From positions 1,476,501-1,540,500 of the forward strand of contig VICG01000001.1 of assembly GCA_008692225.1 (NCBI GenBank): a stretch of DNA of 64,000 nt, read 5' to 3'. Shown piece by piece: positions 48,499 to 58,976 of the stretch; positions within the stretch are counted from its first letter, which is position 1, and each line of letters opens with the position of its first letter. The DNA is from Monilinia fructicola. Its lineage: Eukaryota > Ascomycota > Leotiomycetes > Helotiales > Sclerotiniaceae. The notes below the pieces were generated by a model that was not told the origin of the DNA, did not search any database, and saw nothing but the letters and a program-made list of their open reading frames with translations. The translations under genes and the position numbers were made by a program.

Positions 48499-49382
48499 GT
48501 TGAAAATAGAAAAGCAGTCCTACGCTTGTTAGCATGCATCTTAGGGAACCGGATAGATGGACCTCTAATACTCACTTCACTAGGAACTGCGGAATGGTCA
48601 CCGACATCAACTCTTGATAAACAGACGGTATGTTAGTGAAAGAAGAAGAACGAAATATTTGATGCTTTCCGAAATAGTAGCAAGGGCAAGAGAATAATGC
48701 AAGGATAAAAAACAAAGGGGAACATCAACGTGATGATTGAGGTGTATGATAGATAATATTTATTGACGTTGAAGATTGAAACAAAGAAGGTGCAAAGATA
48801 CTTACTGAGACTCCATCGTGACTTAACACTTGATGAATTTTAATTGAGGCCGGGGGTTGAATTGAGGGAGGAAGGAACGTCCCAAGGTTTGTTACTTATG
48901 AAGTTATAATATTCAAGTGATTTTATAGACCTGCGGGGAGGAGACGAGATGTGTGGCGGGGTAAAACTTATGTTGGCAGAATGATAAAGGCGGTGTATTG
49001 AAAATAATGGTAGGTAGGGGTCACACAGTAATCAATAAGTATCCATATACCATAAGCATTGATGAATGTGGCTCACTGGGTTATAGGTAGGTATTATCTT
49101 ATTGTTCCATTATTTTACACAAGCAGTTACTACTCGTACAGTGTAAGAATGCGATGCTGCCTCTTGATAAAGAGGCCCTAGTCCATATAGAACTAATATA
49201 TCCGACCCTCCGACGTAGGATTGACATTAATCCAGCTAACATACTATCATTGATGAGTTGCGAACTCCAGGGTTCTCTTTAAACGCCCTTTCTCTCCGGC
49301 CTTATCCGTAAATAATTTGTATTTACCTTTGACCAGAACTCCACAGAGGTAATCCCAAAACGCCTCGCATCAAACAATACTT
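48499..49382. other. Intergenic region
   Basis: This 884 bp stretch lies between two minus-strand genes and holds the promoter and 5' UTR of the FolB-like gene and the 3' UTR of the ING gene. A possible 5'-UTR intron cannot be excluded. No coding signal or repeat of note. Confidence 0.45.
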
Positions 49383-50624
49383 CTACGCCTTTTTGGGCAT
49401 TTTAGGCGTACAGATTGGACAAATCCATGTACCCAAGGGGTCACTCTTGACCCCGACACAAGACCAGTGAAACCATTCATACGGACAGTCCTCGTTATCG
49501 CAAGCCACCATGTCTCCATAACTGATATTGTGACAGAGGCAGTATTTCTTGTCATCTCCACCATCCTCATCGTCAACATCGACCATATCATCGTCTCCAT
49601 CAGCATCTTTGCCTTGACGTCCCGAGGATTCTTCTTCCTCGACAGAACCAGATTCAGCATCGCTAAGCTCACTATCATTTGCGGAGGATGGCGAGTTCTT
49701 GTGTCCGCGCTTTAACCTGCTAAGGCCAGATTTTCCTGGTTTGCCTTTGCGTGGAGCGCCACTTTGTCTACTACCCTGCGGGGCAACTTTCTTCTTCTGC
49801 GAGTTTCTAGGACCTGCGCTACCGCCACGTACGGCAGACGGTGTGCCTCCACGAGGCGTACCCGGGGTCATTGAAGAATGGCGAGCAAGTCCACTGGAAG
49901 CCGCTGGCAAAGTACCAAGACCTCCAGTGAGCCTTGGCCGCTTATTACTCGCCCCAAGAGATGTTTCTCGAGCTTGTCTTTGTAAAAGTAGGGTGGCAGC
50001 TGGCGTTGCTGGAGCCGAAGACGCCGTTGCGCCATTAAGTTGATTGATATTTGTGGAAATTCTAGAGTTACTGGGGTGTCGTACATGGGGAGAGGAAACC
50101 GAGTTTATGATTTCACCCAATGGTCTTGCGTTGGCGTGCGCATCTAATCGAGAGCGTTCGACCGGTTGTGGTCGTAGTAGTGAAGGCAAACTTGGGTCCT
50201 GTGGAAACTCCCCTCTATCTTGTAATCCTTTGATTTGTAAGTCGAGCCGCCGAACATGGTTCTCAACAAGTGTATCTAGATCCTTGGCTAACTTGATTTT
50301 CTCATCTTGCAAGCGCTCCGCTCTATCGAAATTCTCCAAAATAATTTTATTCAAGGCAGCTTCTTTTGGATTTGGCTGGTGTCCCCCGTTGGCTTTGGTC
50401 CATTTTTGAAGAGCGGCATCATGCTTTGCAATGATAGTGAGGCACTCTTGCATTGCTTTATCCTTTTCTCCTATCTCATCTTGCTTGAAAGCAATTTCGT
50501 GGGGTAAATTCGCGACACGGTTGATCCAATCATCAAGAACTCCCGCTGTATCTAATTGCTCGATCTGTGGCATATTGTGTCTGTGTTTGGGGACAAAATC
50601 GATGGAAAGATCGTCTCTGGGCAT
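49383..50624 (-). CDS. ING-family PHD-finger chromatin protein, Yng2-like
   Basis: A single exon gives 413 residues from the ATG at 50624. The open frame extends 38 codons further upstream, but that part translates a simple ACCAAGACCAAAAC repeat and is unlikely to be coding. An N-terminal ING domain (about residues 25-150: VLDDWINRVANLPHEI, helical, many Lys and Glu) leads into a Ser/Pro/Arg-rich linker with acidic patches. A C-terminal C4HC3 PHD finger (YCLCHNISYGDMVACDNEDC to WICPIC) of the type that reads H3K4me3 ends the protein. The NPKEAALNKII and EKIKLAKDL blocks resemble Yng2/ING3 of the NuA4 histone acetyltransferase more than Pho23 of Rpd3L, with moderate certainty. It is divergent from the HOS2-like gene. 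Confidence 0.88.
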   Translation of the reverse strand: MPRDDLSIDFVPKHRHNMPQIEQLDTAGVLDDWINRVANLPHEIAFKQDEIGEKDKAMQECLTIIAKHDAALQKWTKANGGHQPNPKEAALNKIILENFDRAERLQDEKIKLAKDLDTLVENHVRRLDLQIKGLQDRGEFPQDPSLPSLLRPQPVERSRLDAHANARPLGEIINSVSSPHVRHPSNSRISTNINQLNGATASSAPATPAATLLLQRQARETSLGASNKRPRLTGGLGTLPAASSGLARHSSMTPGTPRGGTPSAVRGGSAGPRNSQKKKVAPQGSRQSGAPRKGKPGKSGLSRLKRGHKNSPSSANDSELSDAESGSVEEEESSGRQGKDADGDDDMVDVDDEDGGDDKKYCLCHNISYGDMVACDNEDCPYEWFHWSCVGVKSDPLGTWICPICTPKMPKKA

Positions 50625-51943
50625 TGTTATTAACGTTGACGGGAATCCCGCAGCGAACGTATTATGTGGGATATGATACGATTTCAAAAAGGAAGTAACC
50701 AAGACCAAAACCAAAATCAAGACCAAGACTAAAACCAAAAGACGGATGGGAATTTGCAGGTATTCAGAGAATATGATGGTCTTGTAGGTAGGAATGGTTG
50801 CGCATGCAAAACTGAAGTTGCGACAGCGTGCTTACCTTGTTGAGAGTTAAGAAAGTATCGATGGATAAAAGTTATCGATAACCTATCTACCTGTATAATA
50901 TAAATTAGTGAAGGGGTGGCTCCAGCGCTCTTATCCTATTTGATTAAGAAAATTGGGAATTTTTTGCTGTTACAAATAATTCGAGGGGCAGGGAGCGAAC
51001 AGCGAACAATACGCGCGAAGGTTGGGACTTTTGAGAACACACGCATATGAACACAACAACAAACAGGTGGGATGATTGCTAGTATGTAGTCTAGTAGGTA
51101 GTCGGCTGTGGATGATCAAAGAAGATAAAGCCAACCGGAGGGGAGGGTAGTTAATAAGCAGCTTTTAGATAAGGTAAGGTTAGCCGGTAGCCGTTAGCCG
51201 CCCGGCAAAAAGATAAATCAAAGGAAAGGTAACATTACTGGATTGGTCCTTTTAATCGCCATCAATGAATGATAAATCCACAACCACATGCTTTAATTAA
51301 GGCTGGGTAGAGCTAGTTATTATTAGTAAGCATGCAGTATTTCTCTAGTATTTGATGTCTGATATTTGATATACTAGTATATACATATATTTATGAATAT
51401 TACTTCCGCAGAGCCTCATTGATCGACGACTCGTAATTGGATCTTCAACGATTAGTGGTCGAGACTTGAATAATTGACAATCAAATCATCCCGTTGTGAT
51501 TTTCTCATTCAAGACTTTTCATCCGTAAGAGAGAAGAAAAGACAGCGCCTTACAGCTCTTATCAGAGCAGAAAAAAGAGCATACATATTACACTGTAGAG
51601 CTCGAGTTCGATATATCTTCTTAGAGATCGGCACATCAGAAGAGATTAGATATTTGAAACGATGGCCAGGTGAACGACAGATTTGAGAATAAACTGCGTA
51701 TTTGCCAATTAGCTCCAGACAAAAGGTACGATATATATCTATCGAATATCACGCTGAATTGCACCTTTCTCAACCTTTACTATCAGCTAATTCGCATTCT
51801 TATGCAGAGCGCATTTCCCAGATCTTGAACATCACATCATATTCACAATCACCAGGTCCATGGTCTTTACTGTATCAAGTCACAGAACAATTACAATTTA
51901 ATATCGAAATTTCATATCTATACACCATTCGATCATACTCGAA
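50625..51943. promoter_or_regulatory. Divergent intergenic region between ING-like and HOS2-like genes
   Basis: 1.3 kb that must contain both promoters. Near the ING start is a degenerate repeat of CCAAAAC/CAAGAC units (50698-50740). The HOS2 side (51480-51943) has several small open frames and is probably a long 5' UTR. No further motif could be assigned. Confidence 0.5.
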
Positions 51944-53363
51944 ATGGCCGGTATTGTTCAAGAATACAAGATTCCACTAAATCAACCGGATGATTGCGAT
52001 AATTCCAAATATGCTGCCGAAGTTAAAAATGAGATTATAAAGAATGGAATCGTTCGGCCGACGGGATATAATGTTTCATTTCACATCAACCCAATGGTTG
52101 AGAAACACCATTTCGGTAGAAGCCATCCCATGAAACCGTGGCGTTTGACTCTAGCAAAAGGGTTGATCATGGCATACGGTATGCATGCGGCCATGGATAC
52201 TTTTGCTTCGCGAAGAGCAACCCAAGAGGAATTGGAGGAATTTCATACCCATGAATATTTAGAATATTTAAAGTCTGCTAAGGTCGGTTTACCGGACGAA
52301 GATGACAACAAACCATATAACCTTGGTAGTTTATGATTGCCCTGTTTTTGATGGGCTGTTTAATTACTGTTCGATATACTCGGGTGCATCGATCGATGCT
52401 GCTCGCAAACTTTGCAACGGGGAGTCAGATATTGCCATAAATTGGTCTGGTGGCCTGCATCATGCCAAGAAATCCGAAGCTTCTGGATTTTGTTACGTGA
52501 ACGATATTGTTCTTGCTATACTCCAAATGCTGAGAAGATTTCCAAGAGTTTTATATATCGATATAGATGTCCACCACGGTGATGGGGTAGAAGAGGCCTT
52601 TTGGTCTTCAGGCCGAGTTATGACAGTTTCATTTCACAAATACGATCCTATAAATTTCTTCCCTGGCACGGGTGGTCTAGATGAGACTGGCCCCAAAAGC
52701 GAAATTAATCCCGGTGCCCATCACGCTGTTAACGTTCCATTGAATGACGGCATCGACGACGATCAATATTTAAGGGTATTCAAACAAGTCATCTCGAAAT
52801 GTAACGAAAAGTTTCGTCCTAGTGCCATAGTCCTCCAATGTGGCGCCGATTCACTTGCAGGTGATCGTATCGGCACGTTCAATGTTCTTGTCCAGGGCCA
52901 CGGTGCTTGTGTTGAGTACATCAAGACTTTGAACCTACCTCTTATGCTCGTTGGAGGAGGCGGTTATACACCTCGGAATGTTGCACGTGCTTGGACAAAC
53001 GAAACCAGTATTGCCATTGGCGCAAAGTTAAATGAGGAACTCCCTTTACATACACCTTATCGCAGTCATTTTCGAGACCAATCGCTTTATCCAGACCTCA
53101 CTGAATTGTTAGCTGCTAAAGGGCAAACCGGAGCCAAACGAAATCACAACACCGAGAAAAAGATTAACGATATCGTGTCGAGCATTCACGAACAGCTGCG
53201 CTTTGTTGAACATGCACCGAGTGTGCAAAGTCAACAAATCCCTCCCGATTTGACAGCATGGAAACAAGAAGTCGATGACAAGATTCGTGAGGAGAAAGAA
53301 GAAGAGGAATCATTTAGGTTGCAGAAGGAAGAGGGCCTAGGGGTTCTAAGAGAATATGGTTAA
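51944..53363 (+). CDS. HOS2: Class I histone deacetylase, Hos2-like, one frameshift
   Basis: A single-exon gene of 472 residues if one extra base is discounted. It removes acetyl groups from histone lysines; Hos2 works in the Set3 complex of yeast. The N-terminal substrate-channel segment reads GYNVSFHINPMVEKHHFGRSHPMKPWR. The zinc-site and charge-relay motifs are intact: INWSGGLHHAKKSEASGFCY, DIDVHHGDGVEEAF and GGGGYTPRNVARAW. The C-terminal 60 residues are a Glu/Lys-rich helix. At 52328-52333 (GGTAGTTTATG) the first frame hits TGA, and the conserved DCPVFDGLFNYCS block continues in the next frame. Deleting one T restores both the frame and the family spacing. The total length of 1,420 nt is one more than a multiple of three. 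This points to a homopolymer error. Confidence 0.95.
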
Positions 53364-53826
53364 ATCAGTCTTTTGTAAGGTGAAATGGTTCTTTCGTATC
53401 TAAGGAAGCGGGCGTCTTGCAAATTTAATCGATTTGTGGCGTTTGATTGGATGGTACAGGAGTTAAGACTGTTATACCTGAGTTGCTGGAAGTGGCATAT
53501 TTTGATGGAATAAAAAGCCATGGGAAGACACGGTTGCCATGGCCATGGCAACAGGTAGGACAGCATAAATTCGGTGACTGCGAGACTGTTACATGGTTCA
53601 AATTTGACAGTACAGTTTTATACTCATGTCTACCTACCGGCATGATCAAAAGGTGAACTGTCTTCTTACTCTATTCTATGATGAATCTCTCTCTATATGT
53701 GTGTGTAATGTCCAGTCTTTCCAAAATCACTCCATCGAACACCTCAATATATGAATGCCATAATAATCACGTGCAACTTCACCCTCAATATATCCCCTCA
53801 TCTGATCATCATCATCATCATCATCA
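53364..53826. other. Convergent intergenic region
   Basis: 463 bp between the convergent HOS2-like and GlcNAc-induced-protein-like genes. It includes a short CCATGGCCATGG palindromic repeat near 53537 and an ATC trinucleotide run (53806-53829) that touches the end of the minus-strand gene. Presumably both 3' UTRs. Confidence 0.5.
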
Positions 53827-54660
53827 TCAAATAGATACCTGACTTGGAACATCTCCCTTCGTCACCTCCTTGACAAATTCCGGGTCGGGATCGTACAGCA
53901 TGATGTGAAAGTGCTCTACGGCATGAACCGACTTCAAACTCCTCCAATTCCTAAACCAGATGACCTATAATGAGATTCGCATCAGCCATCTTGAAATTTT
54001 GAAGCAGTTATGCCCAGGCCCTGAGCCAATGCAAGCCAAGGCAAGCCAAGGCAAATCAGGGTAAGCCAAGGTAATACCAACAACCTCACGTGCAGACATA
54101 GCCAAAACAAAAGTACCTACATTCTCACGCCCACACCTCTTCCCGAAACGCTCATCGACCCATCCCTCAATCTCCCTCTTCACATCCTCCCTTGTATCTC
54201 CCGTGTCGGGATCATCCTCCAAGGCGAACTTCGTCCACACCACCAGATGAACGATCTTCTCGTCGATGCCGTAGGGCCAATCGTTGACCAGCACTTTCAC
54301 ACCATCCTCCTCGGCAAACGACGCGTCTTTTGCCCCGGCGGCGAGGTCCGCTTCCGTCCAGCGCAGCCGCACGTCGAGCATGTAGCGCATCACCGAGCCG
54401 TGCTCGGACTTGATGGCGTGGCAGTACTCGAGATATCGACGCAGGTCGGAGGGTTTGCGCTGGAAGAGGTCGAGCCGGTTGTCGGCTATGATTCGTCGGA
54501 CCGAGGCCCAGGACAGGATGTGGTATTCGGCGTCGGGCGTGCCGAGGATGCGCATGTCTTTCGGGGAGAGGTTCTGGAGGAACGCCGGGCAGGCTGCTGT
54601 GCGTGAGGTGGGGGGGATGTTGGTTTGCCAGTAGGCGGGCGCGGGCGTGATGCTGCCCAT
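53827..54660 (-). CDS. GlcNAc-induced protein 1 family (DUF3605) protein
   Basis: Two exons, 54660-54121 and 53964-53827, give 225 residues. The 156-nt intron (donor GTAGGT, acceptor TTATAG) contains short direct repeats of AAGCCAAGGC. The family is known from Candida Gig1, whose transcript rises with N-acetylglucosamine, and from many filamentous fungi; its biochemical role is unsettled. The first exon carries the typical block [15 protein letters not shown] (here [19 protein letters not shown]), a DLRRYLEYC helix and LRWTEADL. The second exon supplies the conserved end [20 protein letters not shown] and MLYDPDPEF. The 5' part of the coding sequence is very GC-rich compared with the surrounding DNA. 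Confidence 0.82.
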
Positions 54661-57183
54661 CTTTTTGTTGGGGTTGCGGGGGTGCGAATCGGTGAGCGTG
54701 GCGAGCGGGTGTGCTCCGTAGATACCGATATTGCAACGTTGGGTAAGTACCTACTAGATTGGTATGGGGGTGGTGATTATGGGGACCCGGACAAAGTGGT
54801 AAGCGATAGGATGGGTGAAAGGAGATGAATTGGGATGGAAATTGAATGGGTAAATTGGGAATAGATTGATAATACGGGGGGGGAGGGGGTCAATGGTGAT
54901 AATGATGTGACGGTGACGGTGACGGTGACGGTGATAGCTATAGTGATTGGTGTGGGGGTGAGATTTTATTTATGCGTTTACTGTTAACAGTGACTGTTAC
55001 TGTCAAAGTGGGTAAATGGTATGCACGAACGTAGCTCCTAGATGTTTATCTTCTAGGAGATGATGTGTACGACGAATGCAGGTGTGCTACAATGGACTTG
55101 TTTGTACTCGCCCTAGATTCTATGAGAGACAATTCATAGGCCATTCCCATGACCTCGACCCATTAGAAATCCATTAGTTCTAGTAGTACTCTGTACAGTA
55201 CTGTATTAGACGCTTAGACACCCCAGAAAACCATAAAGTTTAATTACGGTTACCCCTTTCTTCAAAGATCTTCCCGAAATCTTGAAGCTATCCAACATCC
55301 AGCTCCAGCTCCAGCTCCAGCTTCCACAAACCCTCTTGATTAAGTTTATAGGAACAGTACAGTACAGTACCGTACAGTACAGCAAAGGAAATAAGCACTG
55401 AAAGTAGTAGGCATGATTGATTTAAGCTTCTTCTCCTGAATCTCCAAATGCGCATCCATGTCCTCCGTCCGCTCCGCACGATCGGAACGACGCCACATGC
55501 AATAATACTCAATACTCGGTTTGAACTTTATTGATTCTGATGTCACATCTCCATCATCAATAAATATGCGTCTATCTGTCTTGCGTCTCATTGGGTCACG
55601 CTATCTACGTCTTAGCGTTTCAATGAGAATTCCCCAAGCCGTTTGTTTGATGGGTGATTTCCACTCCAATCTCCTCGAACCGGGTATCTGATGATGGCGG
55701 TACTTGTAGTCTTATGTTCGTGATGATTGTCCATCATGGATTACGGGGCCTAGACTTGGGACTGCTTGTCATTGTTGACGGGATTCCGGGATGCTGCTTT
55801 TATTCTGTCGAGCCTCGGATGTGGATTTTTATTTGCTAACGAGGTCAAAAGCTCAACACTGACATCCATGGATACTCGTACAAGTACTGTACATACATTA
55901 TTTTATATCTACAGTGCCCGGACCTTTCAGGAGTACCAGGTAGTCCCGAGGTCAGCCATGAAAGACCTCGGGAATCCTTTTCATTCATTCATTCATTCAT
56001 TCATTCCTTTATATGTACTGTATAACCCAATCAAGCCTCCAGCTTTACCAATGGATAACAAAAGAGGAAACTACGAATCACGGAGTACATACATCTCAAT
56101 TCTCCAGGGCTTCAGCTCATGGATCCAATCTCGGCAGTCGCGTACAACCTTGGAGTGGAACAAGCTTTTATAAGAGTGATGCAAATTCAATTGTGGATCC
56201 AGATTCTGCACTAGTACCGTATTGGTATCTCCCATTTGCTGTGATTAGTAAGCCCGCAGCTGATGCTCATGCTATGCTTACCTAGTACTCCGTACGTTTA
56301 TGCTCATGCTCCTTCCCTCTTCACTTTTCTTTTGTCGCGAGTAGATTGTTTGTTAGGATTAAATCATATTTGTGAATTATATAGATGAAAGTCGTCCAGG
56401 GTCCCTTCTTGTTCGAATCGGTGAAGACTGAAGAGGAATACTTGGACACTTAGAGGTATAAGAGAAGAGAAGAGATAAGAGAAAAAGGAAAAGGGAAAAG
56501 AGAAAAAAAAAAAAGGGCTTTCAGGTTGTAACTTAAATCATAACCTTGGATTTCGTCGTGTATTGAGTGGTTGGAATTGAAACTTTTCTTCTTCTTCTAC
56601 TTCTTCTCCTTCTTTTTACAAAACCTTCAATCAGTTCATCTCACTTCATATCAGTTCATCTCATTCCATCTCATCCCATCGGAAAGATCCTTTTTGCTTG
56701 CTTGTTTGTTTGTTTGTCTCTTCTCTGCAATCAACTCCCTCCTTGGTCGAATGTTGAAGTGAAACTCGATACTTTCTTTTTTCCTTTCTCGAACCTCACT
56801 CTTTGGTCATTTGGTCCTTCGCTTTTCGAGATCATATAAAACAAGACTCCTCCCTCAGTTTACACTCTTTTGACTTTGAAAATCACATTTGGAGCAGTCG
56901 ACTCCGTTGAATATTTGGATTGGCTTTGACGCTAGTCTTTATCTCTAATCACTTTCACATCGGGTATCGAGTTCGACCCGACCATTGATTCACACAAACA
57001 TATCAGCCTGCGACATCATATACCTTTCTTCCAATCTAAGTCGTTGAGTAAACGTCTATCTTCAAAAAGTCCTTCCTTGCCGACAAACTTTCTCGTACTT
57101 CTGATCTGGTCAAACTACTTCCCTCATCATATTACACCGCCTCGTCAATAATTTTCCAAATCACCTCAACAGTGTTCTACAAG
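54661..57183. other. 2.5 kb intergenic region with short repeats
   Basis: No supported gene. Repeats include GACGGT hexamers (54908-54935), CAGCTC hexamers (55299-55323), a GTACA/AGTAC repeat (55353-55382), ATTC tetramers (55981-56006) and a polypurine tract (56460-56518). From about 56570 to 57183 the sequence is pyrimidine-rich with TTC-, TCATC- and CTTC-type runs, as expected for a promoter and 5' UTR of the small membrane-protein gene. Confidence 0.55.
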
Positions 57184-57689
57184 ATGGGAGGCAAACCACG
57201 CAATTTTGGGATGAAGGAACATCGCCCTTCGCCGTTGAAACAAGAAGTCTCTCAAAGACCTATCTCAATGCAATCGCCCAGCATGGGCTTGGTCAGAGAT
57301 CCCATGTTCTGGAAGAGATTCTCAACAGCTGTTCATATGTCAGAGGTTGATTTGAAGGAGATTGAGAGTGGTTTTGCTAGTGAGAGACTGGAGAAGAGAA
57401 AGGATTCTTATGGGTAGGTTTTGTTTTACCTTTTAACCTGGCGTCGGTGAGGATGAGATGGAGGGTGGCATGTGAGAATGGAATGCATGGGTAGATCAGA
57501 TAGGGAAGAAGGGGCTTGGCTAACGATACTGTGCTCGGGAGTAGTGAAGGTGAAGATTGGTTAGATCAACAATACAAGGAGAGACGCCGATGCCGCTTGA
57601 TCTGTATGGTAATCACTTTGGGGGTTGCTATTCTCGTGGCTGCTGCCGTCGTAGTGGTCCTGCATTTTACAGGAAGGATCCATCTTTAG
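57184..57689 (+). CDS. Small C-terminally anchored membrane protein, conserved hypothetical
   Basis: Two exons, 57184-57413 and 57545-57689, join in phase (donor GTAGGT, acceptor AGTAG) and give 124 residues. The first exon encodes a soluble, Ser/Pro- and charge-rich part with RDPMFWKRFSTAVHMSE, which looks like a short amphipathic helix. The second holds an EDWLDQQYKERRRCR cluster followed by one membrane span (LICMVITLGVAILVAAAVVV) and a six- to eight-residue tail. A basic cluster before the span and the short tail suggest a tail-anchored or single-pass protein with its N-terminus in the cytosol. The 5' flank is strongly pyrimidine-rich, suggesting high expression. I do not recognise a named family. 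Confidence 0.75.
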
Positions 57690-58725
57690 GACCGAGAGGC
57701 GTGTATGGAAGGATGGATGGACGAGTCGAGGTCGGAAGGTAAAGCCACTTCGAAACAACTTTTTACGATACTTTACGAAATTCTACGACAATGATAATGG
57801 CTTGGAACTTTATATGGGATGGTTTGAAATTCGATTCGACAGGTTCGACTATAGCGACAACGAACTTCACGGTGCAGATGTCTACCATGAGCTGAGATGA
57901 CGGAACCTCCAGCACTTGTGAATGGGTATGGATGGATGAGAAGTTCAAGCTGGAGACTCAATGGAAAGGATGAGTATGTATGCATGGTTATATTTTGATA
58001 TGTCTTTCATACCCTGGGACTCACGGCTCGCAACGCAACACGTATTTGTCGCTATAAATTCACAATGGCTAGCTGAGCTTGCTGACGATATTGTCGGGAC
58101 CCATGTGCTTGGTTTGGATTGCGATGGATGGAATTTGTATTGAATGGAACGGAGGTTGGAAGATGACGGCAAAACGCTGCGATGAGTGAGTGATATACAC
58201 CTGTCTTTAGACGGATCTTGGTGGCTGGCTCCCTCCTGCCTGCAGAGCATGGAACTAGTTAAATGGCAACAAAGCAATGCAAAAACATGTTAAAACTGAC
58301 GGGGAGACTTTTCTCGTGTGATGCGCGCGTGAGGGGATGGCGGTGCGTGCATACTTGCATACAGTACATACAAAGGGTAAGCGAAGTCTACCGAGGCTCG
58401 AGAATATCTCCGGGAGTTGAGAGTTACGGGGCGGAGGGGAGCGCATCTATATTTATATATTTTACCTAGATACAGCTAGATGCAGAGAGCTATGGATCGA
58501 CAGATACTCAGTAGCTTGGACTTCGATGGGGAGGAGGATGGGGAGAGCACGATAGGAGGATGGGATGCTAAGGTGGTATGGTTTGTGCTTTTGGTTTTGG
58601 GGCTAACGTCAACGTTGGGTGGGAAGGGGAGGGGAATGAGGTAGGCAGGTGGGTACGGTAGGCGCGGTAGCAATTGGCTCGTAGCGCGGTATACTACATA
58701 TAGTAAGTATATGAGTCGAGAGGCA

Positions 58726-58848
58726 TGCATGTATGTATGTATGTATGTATGTATGTATGTATGTATGTATGTATGTATGTATGTATGTATGTATGTATGT
58801 ATGTATGTATGTATGTATGTATGTATGTATATATGTATGTATGTAGTC
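58726..58848. repeat. TATG tetranucleotide satellite, about 30 copies
   Basis: An almost unbroken run of (ATGT)n of about 120 bp with a single TATA interruption near 58829. It yields a Met-Tyr-Val-Cys repeat in translation, which is not taken as coding. Confidence 0.95.
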
Positions 58849-58915
58849 TTTCTGGACCGCGGGAAGGTTGGGGGTTCTTTCTTGGGGGGCTCTGGAAGCT
58901 TGGTTGGTTGGTGTA

Positions 58916-58976
58916 TTGTACTGTATTGTACTGTATTGTACTGTATTGTACTGTATTGTACTGTATTGTACTGTAA
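58916..58976. repeat. 10-bp satellite (CTGTATTGTA), six copies
   Basis: Six perfect tandem copies of a decamer, one helical turn in length. A related TATTG run (59012-59030) lies 40 bp further on. Confidence 0.95.

Noticed and set aside
50625..50738. N-terminal extension of the ING protein (Val/Leu-rich)
   Set aside because: It is the translation of a short degenerate repeat, and the family starts near the ATG at 50624.
57826..57860. GGTTCGACTAT resembling a tRNA T-loop
   Set aside because: No matching acceptor, D-arm or anticodon arm can be drawn around it.
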